Positions 23,651 to 32,455 of a stretch of DNA of 44,911 bases are shown piece by piece. The notes under the pieces were generated by a model that had not been told where the DNA came from, made no database searches, and worked only from the letters and a program-made list of their open reading frames with translations. The stretch is taken from positions 1 to 44,911 of the forward strand of contig CAJUEG010000014.1 of assembly GCA_910584835.1 (NCBI GenBank), written 5' to 3'. The DNA comes from an uncultured Oscillospiraceae bacterium (GTDB taxonomy: Bacteria; Bacillota; Clostridia; Oscillospirales; Oscillospiraceae). Each line of letters opens with the position of its first letter. Position 1 is the first letter of the stretch. Made by a program: the position numbers and the translations under genes.

Positions 23651-26600
23651 TCAATAGCCCGTTTTGGGAAGCGTGGGAATGATGGGCTTGCCGTAGACTT
23701 TGGTGGTCCAGCGGGTGACCGCCTGAATCCACTGGCCGTTGTAGACGCCGCCCACGTCTGCGGTGTTGGTGAAACTGCTGCCGCCTTTCACGGTGTTCAG
23801 CACTTTGCAGTCCACTTTGGGGGCCTCCACCTGGCGGAAGTTGGAGGGGACTACGCCGAACACCAGCATAAACTCGGTGACGTACTCGTTGGAGGCCAGA
23901 CCCAGCGCCGTGGGGGAGGCGTCCAGAGTGTGGTTTTTGGCGGTACTCAGGTTGTCGTACATAGTACGGTACTCGCCATTGCTCAGGTTGGTCTTGTACA
24001 CCGCCTTATAATTGCCCGCTGCATTATAGGTGCCGGTAAAGATCTTGTACAGCCGGACTGCCTGGGTGGGCAGCGTGTCCCTCCAGTAGAAGGAGGTCAG
24101 CGCGGTGGTGGAGTTGTTGCCGATGTCGGAGAAAGTATAGCGAATGCCCTGGCCCGGCATGACCTCGGCGTAGCCGGTCTTTTTGATGGACACATTGGTG
24201 GACAGCGCCTTGTTGGTCATGGCAACCTTCACGATCTGGCCTGCGTACTCGATTTCCGCCTCAATGGGGGTCTTGTCCAGGCCATAAAAGTCCGCGGCCT
24301 TGGATTCAACCACCTTATAGCGGCCAAGCGGCAGGGGCTTGGACACGGCCACGCCGTTTTTGTCTGTCCTGACGGTGTCCACCAGGTTGCCGGTGCGGTA
24401 GTGGTAGATCTCGAACTCCGTACCGGGGATGGGGGTACCGGCGGGCCAGCCGTTCATGGAGTTGTAGTCCTCGGAGGTCTTTTTGATCTGAATCTGGCCT
24501 GTGATCGGGGTGTTCTGCCACTCAATGAGGGTCACCTCGCCCGCCTTGACGTAGACGGTCTTGCGCTGGGTGTCGGGGATATAGCCCTCATTTTCCATCT
24601 CCCGCAGGTAATAACGCCCACCATCCGTCAGGTCCTCAATATACACGTACCCCTGGTCGTCAGAGGTGTATTGGCCCACGGGCCGGTTTGCGCTGTCATA
24701 GAGAAGGAAATCGACCCCATAGAGGCCCTCGCCGGTGACGGAATCCGTTTTGTGAATCAAAATCCCGCTGAAAGCCTTATTTTCCACGGTCAAAGTGGTG
24801 TTTTTGCCATCCTTCACGTTGAAGGTGTGGTGGGAGGAGTCCAGCTTATACTCCTTGGGGCACTGGGTTTCTACGGCGTAATAATTGCCCGCGTCCAGCT
24901 GGAGGGTGGCACGGCCCTCGCTGTCGGTGGTGATGGTGTCCACCAGAGCGTCGTCATCGGCGCGGCGGATCTCGAAGGTGACGTTGGGGATGCGCTTCTC
25001 CTTGTTGCCCTCCACCACCTTGATCAGCTCAAAATTGCCTGTGGGGGAATTGTAAAACGTGATATACTGCGTATCGTTCGGATTGACCTCCACCGTCTGG
25101 ATCTGGGTGGCCGGGTCAATGGAGTAGCCGGGAAGGGTTTTGGTTTCTTTCACAACCACCGTACCCGTGACAGACACCCGGATTTCTCCGTTTTGATCCG
25201 TCTGGAAGATGCCCTTGGAGGAGAGGTGGCCATTGTCCGCGTCCACATATCGCCCGTCCGGGTAGGTCAGCTCAAACTGCACCCCGCTCAGCGGCTTTTT
25301 CGTCACGGAATCCAGTTTGCGGATGACGAGGGTGCCCGCGCGCTCGTTCCAAAAGACCAGCTCTGGGGCCTGTTTCCCGGATTTGATGGTAATGGTTTTG
25401 GGTTCGCCGCTGAGCACGAAACCCTCCACGGTGGCGATCTCCTGGGCAGTAACAGCAGTGCCCGGCTCCAGGTCCGGGATCACAATTTCGCCCGCCGAAT
25501 TGGTGTAGAAGGTCCCATCACCCGCGCCGATGGGCGCGCCGAAGCCGTCCGTCAGCTTGAAGCACACCCCGGCCAGAGGTTCCCGGTTGGTCCCGGTGAT
25601 GTACTTTTTGATGGTGAGAGTCATTTTGCGGTCGTTCTCTACGACCACGTCGTTTCCGCCAGTGCCAGTGCCGGTGTTGGTCCCGGTATTGCCGCCAGGC
25701 ACGGTCACAGTGCCGCCCCCGGTGCTGCTGGAGCTCCCGGTGAGGGTATTGGCGCCGTTTTTCACGGTGATGACCTGGGGCGTGGTGTTGAGGACGTACC
25801 CGTCAGGCACCTTGGTTTCCACCACCTGCACGGTGCTGCCGGGGATGAGTCCGGTGACAGTGGCGGTGCCGTCCTTCCCGGTGGTGCAGCGGGCCAGCAC
25901 GGCCCCATTGCCGTCCTTGATGGCAAACTGGGTGTTGGGCACGGGCTTCCCAGTGACCGCGTCCAGTTTCGTGATGGTGAGAGAACACAGGGGTTCGTTG
26001 AGGTAGGTCAACGTCTGCGTGTCCATGGGGTTGACGGTGACGGTCTGCACCTGTGTGGACTGGTCGATCACATAGCCGGGGGCAGCCTTGACTTCCTTGA
26101 CCACCACAGTGCCGGTGATACCGTCGATACGAATCTGCCCTTTGTCATCGGTGCTGTACAGGCCGTTGGAGGACAAATGGCCATTGTCCGTGTCCACATA
26201 GCCGCCATTGGCGTAGGTCAACTGGAACTGTGCGCCGGGGATCAACGCGCCCGTCAGAGCATCCTTTTTCTCGATGACGAGTGTCCCGGCACGTTTGTTC
26301 CAGAAGGTCAATTGCTGGACCTCGCCGCCCTTGATCAAAATATCCTGGGGAGTGCCATCCAGCACGAAGCCCTCCACGGTCTTGATCTCGCGCACCTTCA
26401 CAGTGGTGCCGGGTTCGATGCCCTCCAGGACGATCTCGCCCGCTTTGTCGGTGTAGTAGCGCCCATCGTCGGGCCCCACCGCTGCGCCGGAGCCGTCAAC
26501 CACTCGGAAGCAGACGCCGGACAGGGGCTCGTTCTCGGTGCCTTCGATGAATTTGCGGATGATGAGGGTCGTGCCCGGCTCGTTATCAAAAATCAGGCCG

Positions 26601-29600
26601 TTGGCCACGCCGGAGCGGACCACGATGTTTTTCGGAGTCTCATCCAAAATATAGCCGGTGGGAGCCCGTTTCTCGGACACAACGACAGTGGAGTTGGGGG
26701 CCAGCCCGGTGACGGTGACAGTGCCATCGGTGCCAGTGGTATAGAGGCCGTTGTTGGGGCCAATCACATGGCCGGAGCTGTCCCGAACCAGGAACTCCGC
26801 GCCCTTCAAAGGCTTCTTGGTCACGGCGTCCCGCTTGAGGATGGTGAGGGTACACAGGGGATCGTCATAAAAGCGCAGCGTTTGAGTGTCCCCAGCGTTT
26901 ACCACCACAGTCTGCGGGGTGGGGTCTTTCCGGTAATTATCCGGGGCCTTTTCCTCGGAAACCACATAGGTGCCGGGGAGGAGCTTGGAGAGCACGATCT
27001 GCCCGTTCATATCGGTGGTGTAAATGCCGTTGGAGGAGGTCAACCCCTCGTTATCAGGAGTGAGCTCACCATTGGCGTTCATGACCTTGAACTGAGCGCC
27101 GCTCAACGGCTGCTTGGTGATTTTATCATATTTCTCGATTACCAATCCGCCCTTGCGGGTGTTTGTCACGATCACCGTCTGCGTGTCGCCGCCCTGTCCG
27201 ATGACTACGTTGGTGCTGGGGGTGTCAATGACGTACCCGCCGTCCGGAGCCTTGATCTCGTTGATGATATAAGCGCCCGGAATAAGGTTGGAAATGCGGA
27301 TCTCTCCCTGACTGTCTGTGGTAAAGATACCATTGGAAGTCAGGCTGCTGGTGCCGATCACGCCGTCCAGGCCCACCTCACAGCCAGCGGCTGTGGTAAC
27401 GCGGAACTCGGCCCCAGGCAAAACCTCGTTGGTCTGAGAATCCCGCTTCTGGATGATGAGTTTGCCCTTGGGCTGGTCCTTGAAGGTCAGGACCACCGTC
27501 CGGCCCTCCTTCACCTGGATCGTCTGGCTCTGGGTGTCCAGCAGAAAACCAGCGGGGGCCCGCACCTCAGTCACGATGACGCTCTTGCCGGGGGTGAGGC
27601 CGTCGATGCGCACCTCGCCATTTTCATCGCTTCTGAAAATGCCGTTGGAGTCGCCGATGAGGGTCCCGTCCGAATAGGTCACCTTAAATTCGGCGTTCTG
27701 GAGGGTGACGGAGGGGTTTGTGGCGCACACCTTGCGGATCAACAGACTGCCGTCCGGCGAATTGTTGAAGCGCACCGTCACCACGGACTGCTCTCCGCTG
27801 TCCGCCAGATAGACCGTCTCGGAGGCTTTGACGATGTGATATCCATCGGCGGGATCGACCTCTTCAATAATGTAAGTGCCGGGGTTGAGTCCGGTCCACA
27901 TGGCCATGCCGTTTTTGCCCGTCACCTTCTGTCCAATGACGGTGCCGCCCGTGCCGGACGCGCCGCCCAAATACCGCAGTTGGAAGGTACAGCCGGGGAG
28001 GGCTTGGTGGGTGACGGAATCATATTTTTCCACGGCAATGGCGTTTTTGGGCGCGTTTTCGAACTGAACCGTGTGGGTTTCGCCCGCTTTCAGATAGATA
28101 TCCTGCGTATCGGGCGCTTTAATGGTAAAGCCGGGGGCACTTTCCAGTTCGCGGATGCGGTACCAGCCGGTGTCGATATGCTCCAGCACGATCTCGCCGC
28201 TGGCGTTGGTCTGGAACACGCCCAGATCGTTGAGCTCCCCGGTGATGGTGTCGTCGCTGCCCCGCCAGATCTGGAACTTCACGTTGGCGATGGGGCTATG
28301 AGTGACACTGTCCACCTTCAGCACCTTGAGGGTGGGTTTGAGGATATTGGTCAGCTCGATGGTGGTGGTGTGGTCCGGCTCCAGCTGCACCACATGGACG
28401 GTGTCGTCATGCACATAGTTGGGGGCGGGCTCCACCTCATAGACCTTATAGGCGCCGGGCCGGAGGTTCTCCCAGAAGATCATGCCGTCCTTGTCGGTCT
28501 GGCGCTGATCGGTGAAACCGCCGTCCACCTCCTCGATTTTGAAGGTGGCGTTGGGAATGGGCTTGTTGGTCTGCCGGTCCAGCTTCAGCAGGCGGACGCC
28601 GGGCAGTTTGGAATTGACGAAATCGACCGTCACGTCCTTGTCCTTCTCGGCATCGATCCAGACGGTTTTCCGGTTATTCGAGTCCAAAATGTAAGGCTTG
28701 GGGACGTCAACTTCCTCGATTTCATAACACCCAGAAGGCATAGACTCCAGCACGGCCTTGCCGTCCGCCCCGGTGACCACGTCGTTCTCGTAGCCCAGGT
28801 TAACGCCCCGGATGTGGAAGCTGGTGCCGGGGATGGGGTCGCCGGTCTCGGCGTCCCGCTTCTGGATCGTCAGGGTGCGCTTGTGATGGTTCATCTTCGT
28901 GACCACGATGGTCTGCTCCCCCTGGAGGTCTTTAGCCTCCACATGGACGCCGACGGGGCTGCGGTCGCAGTCGAAGCCGGCGGGAGCGGAAACCTCCCGG
29001 AACTCATAGTAGCCTTCGGTGACATTGGACACGGTGATGGTACCGTCCGCCTGGGTTTCCTCGGTGGAGATCACTTGACCGTCCCGGAGGACCACAAAAA
29101 TGGCCCCAGGCAGAGGCTGATTGCTCTCGTCCACTTTCTTGAGCTGGACTTTGACCTTGCTGGAGTTTTCAAACACCAGAGACACGTCGGTTTTGCCATC
29201 CCAGACAAAGGGCTGCTTCACCTTGGACACATCGGAGCTCAAAATATAGCCCTCGGGCGGGGTGATCTCCTCCGCGAGGTATGCCCCGGTGGGCAGCTTG
29301 GAAAAATCTAGGTCATCCTTTAGAATGTAGCCGCCGTCCTTGGTGGTGTACTCTCCGAAGAAGCTGCCGCCGTCATCCAGCTTCACGCTGGTGATGCGGA
29401 TGACCGCGCCGGGGACGCCCTCGGTGGAATCGTCCGCGTCTACTTTTCGGATAGAGCCGGTACCCGGAGTGGGGTTGTCCGGGGTGGGGGTATCGGGACC
29501 CTCGGGCTCATTATAAAAAGTGAAGACGCTGTTGGCGGAACCGCTGGGCATGACGGTCACCAGCTGGGAGGCGGTCTGGGCCACATAGCCCTCCGGCACG

Positions 29601-30646
29601 GCGTCCTCGGTGATCAGGTACTGACCGGGGGTAAGCCCATCCGCCGCCTTGGTCAGCGTGACTGTACCGTCCGCGCCGGTGGTCTTGGTAACGGAAAAGC
29701 CGCCCGCTTCATCCGCGCTCTTAATGGTGAAGGACACGCCGCTCAGAGGCTTGTTAGTGCCAGCCTCCAGTTTTTTCACCGTCAGGCTGACATCGGTCGT
29801 ATCGGGCTTGTCCTCCGGCACGGCGATCAAAAGCCGCTGCATAGGGACCCCGGACTGACCCGCCAGCTTCCAAGGCTGGCTCTTGTCCCACTCGTAGATC
29901 CACAGGTGATAGTTCTTGTAGTATTCCGAGTGCTCCAGCACCAGCTTGACACCGGCGCTGACATAGTCATAGGCCGAGTTGCCGGTCGCCCCGCCATCGG
30001 AGCTGTCAATGATGGAGTGGATGTCGATCTTGCTCCAATCCTTGATAAAACTGGACTGGCCGTAGGTGTCATGGTACAATTTCATCGCCGCCACGAACTC
30101 CTCGGCGGCCTGGTTGATGAAGCCCTCCCGGTCCGAGTTCACGTCCTTCAAAATGCCGTGCTCATAGTACCAGGACATGGCCTGAGCGACCATAAACCAG
30201 ATGTCGGACCAGTATTGGTTCCAGTGCTCGGCGGCCACCGCGTTGCCCGCGTCAGTGAAATTCCCATAAGTGTGGGAGTAGATGAAAGTGAGCAGGACTT
30301 TCAGCGAGGGGTGGGTGACCTCCTCCTTATAGTTCCATTTCTGGCCGTTGGCGGCGGGACCCAGGGTGCCCTTCTGATAGGCGCACAGGGCGCGGGTGGG
30401 GCCGTAGCCGGGCACCTCCACCTGCTCGTCAAACACGTAAGGCAGGCCCACGTTGTTGATGACGCTGCTGGCGGCGCGGTAGCGCACGGACCGTCCGCCG
30501 ATCTTCATGTAGTCCGAGGATCGCTGGGTGATGGAGCCGGGGGCGCTGGACAGTCCGGCGGCAAAAGCCGACAGCGGCAGGACGCCCATGACGAACACCA
30601 GGGCCAGAAGCAGACTGATGGCGCGCTTGATAATCGTATTTTTCAA
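23651..30646 (-). CDS. Giant thioester / SpaA (Cna_B)-repeat surface adhesin
   Basis: This 2331-residue secreted protein starts at a TTG eight bases after AAGGAGG. After a signal peptide (about 1-30) comes a thioester domain: Cys88 (TRALCAYQKG) and Gln155 (VAQAMSWY, like the TQxAxW motif) would form the Cys-Gln bond used for covalent attachment to host surfaces. From about residue 290 I count 19 Cna_B/SpaA repeats, each starting like L.I.K.D..T..PL.GA.F and holding the Lys/Glu/Asn pattern of self-made isopeptide bonds. A different folded domain follows, and the protein ends IPTLPKTGY. The LPKTG motif is thus almost the last residue: the hydrophobic helix and basic tail of a normal sorting signal are absent. 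It is encoded with a sortase and a wall hydrolase and probably mediates donor-recipient contact. Confidence 0.93.
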   Translation of the reverse strand: MKNTIIKRAISLLLALVFVMGVLPLSAFAAGLSSAPGSITQRSSDYMKIGGRSVRYRAASSVINNVGLPYVFDEQVEVPGYGPTRALCAYQKGTLGPAANGQKWNYKEEVTHPSLKVLLTFIYSHTYGNFTDAGNAVAAEHWNQYWSDIWFMVAQAMSWYYEHGILKDVNSDREGFINQAAEEFVAAMKLYHDTYGQSSFIKDWSKIDIHSIIDSSDGGATGNSAYDYVSAGVKLVLEHSEYYKNYHLWIYEWDKSQPWKLAGQSGVPMQRLLIAVPEDKPDTTDVSLTVKKLEAGTNKPLSGVSFTIKSADEAGGFSVTKTTGADGTVTLTKAADGLTPGQYLITEDAVPEGYVAQTASQLVTVMPSGSANSVFTFYNEPEGPDTPTPDNPTPGTGSIRKVDADDSTEGVPGAVIRITSVKLDDGGSFFGEYTTKDGGYILKDDLDFSKLPTGAYLAEEITPPEGYILSSDVSKVKQPFVWDGKTDVSLVFENSSKVKVQLKKVDESNQPLPGAIFVVLRDGQVISTEETQADGTITVSNVTEGYYEFREVSAPAGFDCDRSPVGVHVEAKDLQGEQTIVVTKMNHHKRTLTIQKRDAETGDPIPGTSFHIRGVNLGYENDVVTGADGKAVLESMPSGCYEIEEVDVPKPYILDSNNRKTVWIDAEKDKDVTVDFVNSKLPGVRLLKLDRQTNKPIPNATFKIEEVDGGFTDQRQTDKDGMIFWENLRPGAYKVYEVEPAPNYVHDDTVHVVQLEPDHTTTIELTNILKPTLKVLKVDSVTHSPIANVKFQIWRGSDDTITGELNDLGVFQTNASGEIVLEHIDTGWYRIRELESAPGFTIKAPDTQDIYLKAGETHTVQFENAPKNAIAVEKYDSVTHQALPGCTFQLRYLGGASGTGGTVIGQKVTGKNGMAMWTGLNPGTYIIEEVDPADGYHIVKASETVYLADSGEQSVVTVRFNNSPDGSLLIRKVCATNPSVTLQNAEFKVTYSDGTLIGDSNGIFRSDENGEVRIDGLTPGKSVIVTEVRAPAGFLLDTQSQTIQVKEGRTVVLTFKDQPKGKLIIQKRDSQTNEVLPGAEFRVTTAAGCEVGLDGVIGTSSLTSNGIFTTDSQGEIRISNLIPGAYIINEIKAPDGGYVIDTPSTNVVIGQGGDTQTVIVTNTRKGGLVIEKYDKITKQPLSGAQFKVMNANGELTPDNEGLTSSNGIYTTDMNGQIVLSKLLPGTYVVSEEKAPDNYRKDPTPQTVVVNAGDTQTLRFYDDPLCTLTILKRDAVTKKPLKGAEFLVRDSSGHVIGPNNGLYTTGTDGTVTVTGLAPNSTVVVSEKRAPTGYILDETPKNIVVRSGVANGLIFDNEPGTTLIIRKFIEGTENEPLSGVCFRVVDGSGAAVGPDDGRYYTDKAGEIVLEGIEPGTTVKVREIKTVEGFVLDGTPQDILIKGGEVQQLTFWNKRAGTLVIEKKDALTGALIPGAQFQLTYANGGYVDTDNGHLSSNGLYSTDDKGQIRIDGITGTVVVKEVKAAPGYVIDQSTQVQTVTVNPMDTQTLTYLNEPLCSLTITKLDAVTGKPVPNTQFAIKDGNGAVLARCTTGKDGTATVTGLIPGSTVQVVETKVPDGYVLNTTPQVITVKNGANTLTGSSSSTGGGTVTVPGGNTGTNTGTGTGGNDVVVENDRKMTLTIKKYITGTNREPLAGVCFKLTDGFGAPIGAGDGTFYTNSAGEIVIPDLEPGTAVTAQEIATVEGFVLSGEPKTITIKSGKQAPELVFWNERAGTLVIRKLDSVTKKPLSGVQFELTYPDGRYVDADNGHLSSKGIFQTDQNGEIRVSVTGTVVVKETKTLPGYSIDPATQIQTVEVNPNDTQYITFYNSPTGNFELIKVVEGNKEKRIPNVTFEIRRADDDALVDTITTDSEGRATLQLDAGNYYAVETQCPKEYKLDSSHHTFNVKDGKNTTLTVENKAFSGILIHKTDSVTGEGLYGVDFLLYDSANRPVGQYTSDDQGYVYIEDLTDGGRYYLREMENEGYIPDTQRKTVYVKAGEVTLIEWQNTPITGQIQIKKTSEDYNSMNGWPAGTPIPGTEFEIYHYRTGNLVDTVRTDKNGVAVSKPLPLGRYKVVESKAADFYGLDKTPIEAEIEYAGQIVKVAMTNKALSTNVSIKKTGYAEVMPGQGIRYTFSDIGNNSTTALTSFYWRDTLPTQAVRLYKIFTGTYNAAGNYKAVYKTNLSNGEYRTMYDNLSTAKNHTLDASPTALGLASNEYVTEFMLVFGVVPSNFRQVEAPKVDCKVLNTVKGGSSFTNTADVGGVYNGQWIQAVTRWTTKVYGKPIIPTLPKTGY

Positions 30647-30672
30647 GATGTTTTCCTCCTTGAAATGAATGC

Positions 30673-30700
30673 GGGGCCGGACTGTGTTCAGTCCGGCCCC
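30673..30700 (-). promoter_or_regulatory. Intergenic hairpin before the adhesin gene
   Basis: GGGGCCGGACT-GTGTTC-AGTCCGGCCCC is a perfect 11-bp stem in the 75-base gap between the hydrolase and adhesin genes. As with the hairpin before the pilin gene, it lies shortly upstream of an AAGGAGGAAAAC ribosome site and lacks a T-run. Confidence 0.5.
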
Positions 30701-30721
30701 GTCATGTTTGATGTTGTTCGA

Positions 30722-31450
30722 TCATTCAGGGTATCGTGTGTACAGGATGTATGCTGGCTGTTTCTCCAGCCACCAGCGGAAGTATTGCCCGCTCCACAGG
30801 ACCTGTTGATCCGTTCCGCTCTCGGTGGTCATAATGTAGCCGTCCTTTTTGCTGACCACCACCACTACATGGCGGGAGACCGTGTCATCGTATTCCACCA
30901 GGTCACCGGGGCGGATCTGGTCCCAGGTAGGTCTGTCGATCCGCCGCCAGGGCAGATCCCCGAAGACGGCGTCGGAGCACAGGATAGCCCAGCCCGCACA
31001 GTTTCGGTTGCTGACGCCGTATGGCCCGCCGCTGGAGGAAATGTACGGGCCGGGGTAGATAGAGCGGGGTGGATACTGCTCCTTCAGCCTTGCCAGGGAA
31101 GCCTGCGCGGTTTCCTCAGTGACGGTATGGGAGGCGGGCGCGGGCTGTATGGTTGGTGCAGGTATGGTCACCTCCTCGATGTAGGGGGAAGCGGGAGCGA
31201 TATGGACGGTATTGGTGGCACCGTCATATGTGACGCCAAAATCCACCGCTTTCCCGATGTCCCGGAGTTTTACGAAGTTATTGCCGTGGATCTCGTATGC
31301 CTCGAATTGGACCCGCTGGCCGTCCACGCAGAAGGTCTGGCTGGTGGGTACGGCGGTAAGCTGCTGGACGGCGGCGCTGGCTGGCCCGCACAGGGCCAGG
31401 CCGGTGAGGATGCCGATCCCCATAAATATCGCTTCTCTTTTTCTGCTCAT
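30722..31450 (-). CDS. Secreted CHAP/NlpC-like hydrolase with stalk domain
   Basis: The 242-residue protein has a signal peptide (about 1-27) and a copper-amine-oxidase-N-like stalk domain (FCVDGQRVQFEAYEIHGNNF, VKLRDIGKAVDFGVTYDGAT). A Pro-rich linker leads to a C-terminal papain-like peptidase/amidase domain with Cys151 (NRNCAGWA) and His194 (SRHVVVVVS), together with PGDLVEYDD. Such domains cut peptidoglycan stem peptides. In this position it probably opens or remodels the wall for display of the adhesin. It has its own promoter at 31468-31496 and is first in the hydrolase-adhesin-pilin run. Confidence 0.75.
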   Translation of the reverse strand: MSRKREAIFMGIGILTGLALCGPASAAVQQLTAVPTSQTFCVDGQRVQFEAYEIHGNNFVKLRDIGKAVDFGVTYDGATNTVHIAPASPYIEEVTIPAPTIQPAPASHTVTEETAQASLARLKEQYPPRSIYPGPYISSSGGPYGVSNRNCAGWAILCSDAVFGDLPWRRIDRPTWDQIRPGDLVEYDDTVSRHVVVVVSKKDGYIMTTESGTDQQVLWSGQYFRWWLEKQPAYILYTRYPE

Positions 31451-31467
31451 GATGTGCTCTCCCTTCC

Positions 31468-31496
31468 ATTATGATCGTGCTTTTGGTAAGCAACAA
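31468..31496 (-). promoter_or_regulatory. Sigma-A promoter of the hydrolase-adhesin-pilin run
   Basis: On the minus strand TTGTTG (31496-31491) and CATAAT (31473-31468) are 17 bp apart. Transcription would start near 31461, with AAGGGAG just after it and the ATG at 31450. This gives the surface genes a start independent of the upstream operon. Confidence 0.65.
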
Positions 31497-31577
31497 CATA
31501 TCGAAGAACCGGGGAGAAGTCCAGAGGAACAAAGCAAAGCCTATGGAGAAAAACCGGGACCGAAACGAAGCATATTA
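31487..31577. repeat. Second copy of the 17731-17769 intergenic block
   Basis: The gap 31451-31588 carries TAAGCAAC, TCGAAGAACCGG, AACCGG and CGAAACGAAGCATA in the same order as 17731-17769. A 46-base insertion lies between two AACCGG copies. Both copies begin just after the stop of the preceding minus-strand gene. Confidence 0.5.
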
Positions 31578-31588
31578 CACAGCGGCGC

Positions 31589-32455
31589 TCATGCCTCCCG
31601 GGCGGTGACACACCAGCGGTAAGCGGGCTGGTCCTCCACGCAGGTGTAAAGGGTGATCTGATTGGCGGCGGTGGGTTCCAGGCCGGAGGTGTCATTGACG
31701 GACACCTTTGTGACGGCGCTGACGGCATAGGTCCGGGTACCCAGCTTGGTGGTGAAGGTGATGGAATCGCCGGGGCTGAGGGTATGGATCTTGCCGAAAT
31801 CATTGCGCACCCCCCGATTGTGCCCAGCGATTGGGATGTTGCCTAACCAGATACTGGTGCCGGTGAAGTGGCCCGCACCCTTCAGCAGCGGAGCGCTGTC
31901 CGTGCCCTCATAGACGCCCACGGTCAGGCCGATAGAGGGGATCTTGAGGGTGCCCAAGCTGCCGTTGCTGTAGTAGAGGGCGCTGGTGACCTCGGTGAAG
32001 CCCGCCGAGGTGGAGGGAGCGGTAGAGGTGCTGGTGTCCACAATGGGATAGCTGCCGGTCCCGGTTCCTCCGGGGGCGGTCGCAGTGGTGGAACCAGGGG
32101 CGGCGGTGCTGCCGGAAGAGGGCGGCATGACCACGGCCACGTTCCCGTTCACCTGTCCGGCCCCCGCCATCTGGGAGGGGACCAGGTTGGGCGTCAGATA
32201 CTCGCCGGTGTTGAGCATATAGCTGGTGGGGGAGCCGAAGCCGGGCGGGATCAGGGCGGTGGACTTGCTCAGGTCCTCGTTTTTCATGGCCCCGCCGTCG
32301 GCGGTGACCACCGGCTCAAAGGAAGTAGGCTTGCCGTACTCCGGGTCGCCGGGGGCGTTGATGTTGTACTCCAGCGCATGGGCGGGGGCCGCGCACAGGG
32401 CGCAGACGGCGCACAGGCTCAGGGCAGTGGTGATCAGACGCTTCATCTTGTTCAT
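31589..32455 (-). CDS. Sortase, class D/E-like
   Basis: The 288-residue protein has a signal peptide (ends near APAHA), a long Thr/Ser/Pro-rich linker and a C-terminal sortase domain: LKIPSIGLTVGVYEG, then His212 (IPIAGHNRG), Cys272 (ITLYTC) and Arg280 (AYRWC). These are the three catalytic residues. Sortases cut at LPxTG and join the threonine to wall or pilus acceptors. The nearby adhesin ends in LPKTGY and is the obvious substrate. Sortase classes are hard to separate by eye; the short TLYTC..(7)..R spacing suggests class D or E. Its ATG overlaps the upstream stop (ATGA) and AGGAGG lies seven bases upstream. Confidence 0.85.
   Translation of the reverse strand: MNKMKRLITTALSLCAVCALCAAPAHALEYNINAPGDPEYGKPTSFEPVVTADGGAMKNEDLSKSTALIPPGFGSPTSYMLNTGEYLTPNLVPSQMAGAGQVNGNVAVVMPPSSGSTAAPGSTTATAPGGTGTGSYPIVDTSTSTAPSTSAGFTEVTSALYYSNGSLGTLKIPSIGLTVGVYEGTDSAPLLKGAGHFTGTSIWLGNIPIAGHNRGVRNDFGKIHTLSPGDSITFTTKLGTRTYAVSAVTKVSVNDTSGLEPTAANQITLYTCVEDQPAYRWCVTAREA

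Noticed and set aside
24800..29000. Regular spaced similarity that could suggest a CRISPR or tandem DNA array
   Set aside because: The period is about 250-300 bases and diverged; it is the coding signature of Cna_B repeats.
23603..29311. Open frame of 1902 codons on the plus strand, opposite the adhesin gene
   Set aside because: It mirrors the codon pattern of a GC-rich repeat gene, has no domain or signal peptide of its own, and its sequence varies with the adhesin repeats.
29906..31474. Plus-strand frame of 522 codons
   Set aside because: Opposes the adhesin N-terminus and the hydrolase, both with signal peptides and active-site residues.
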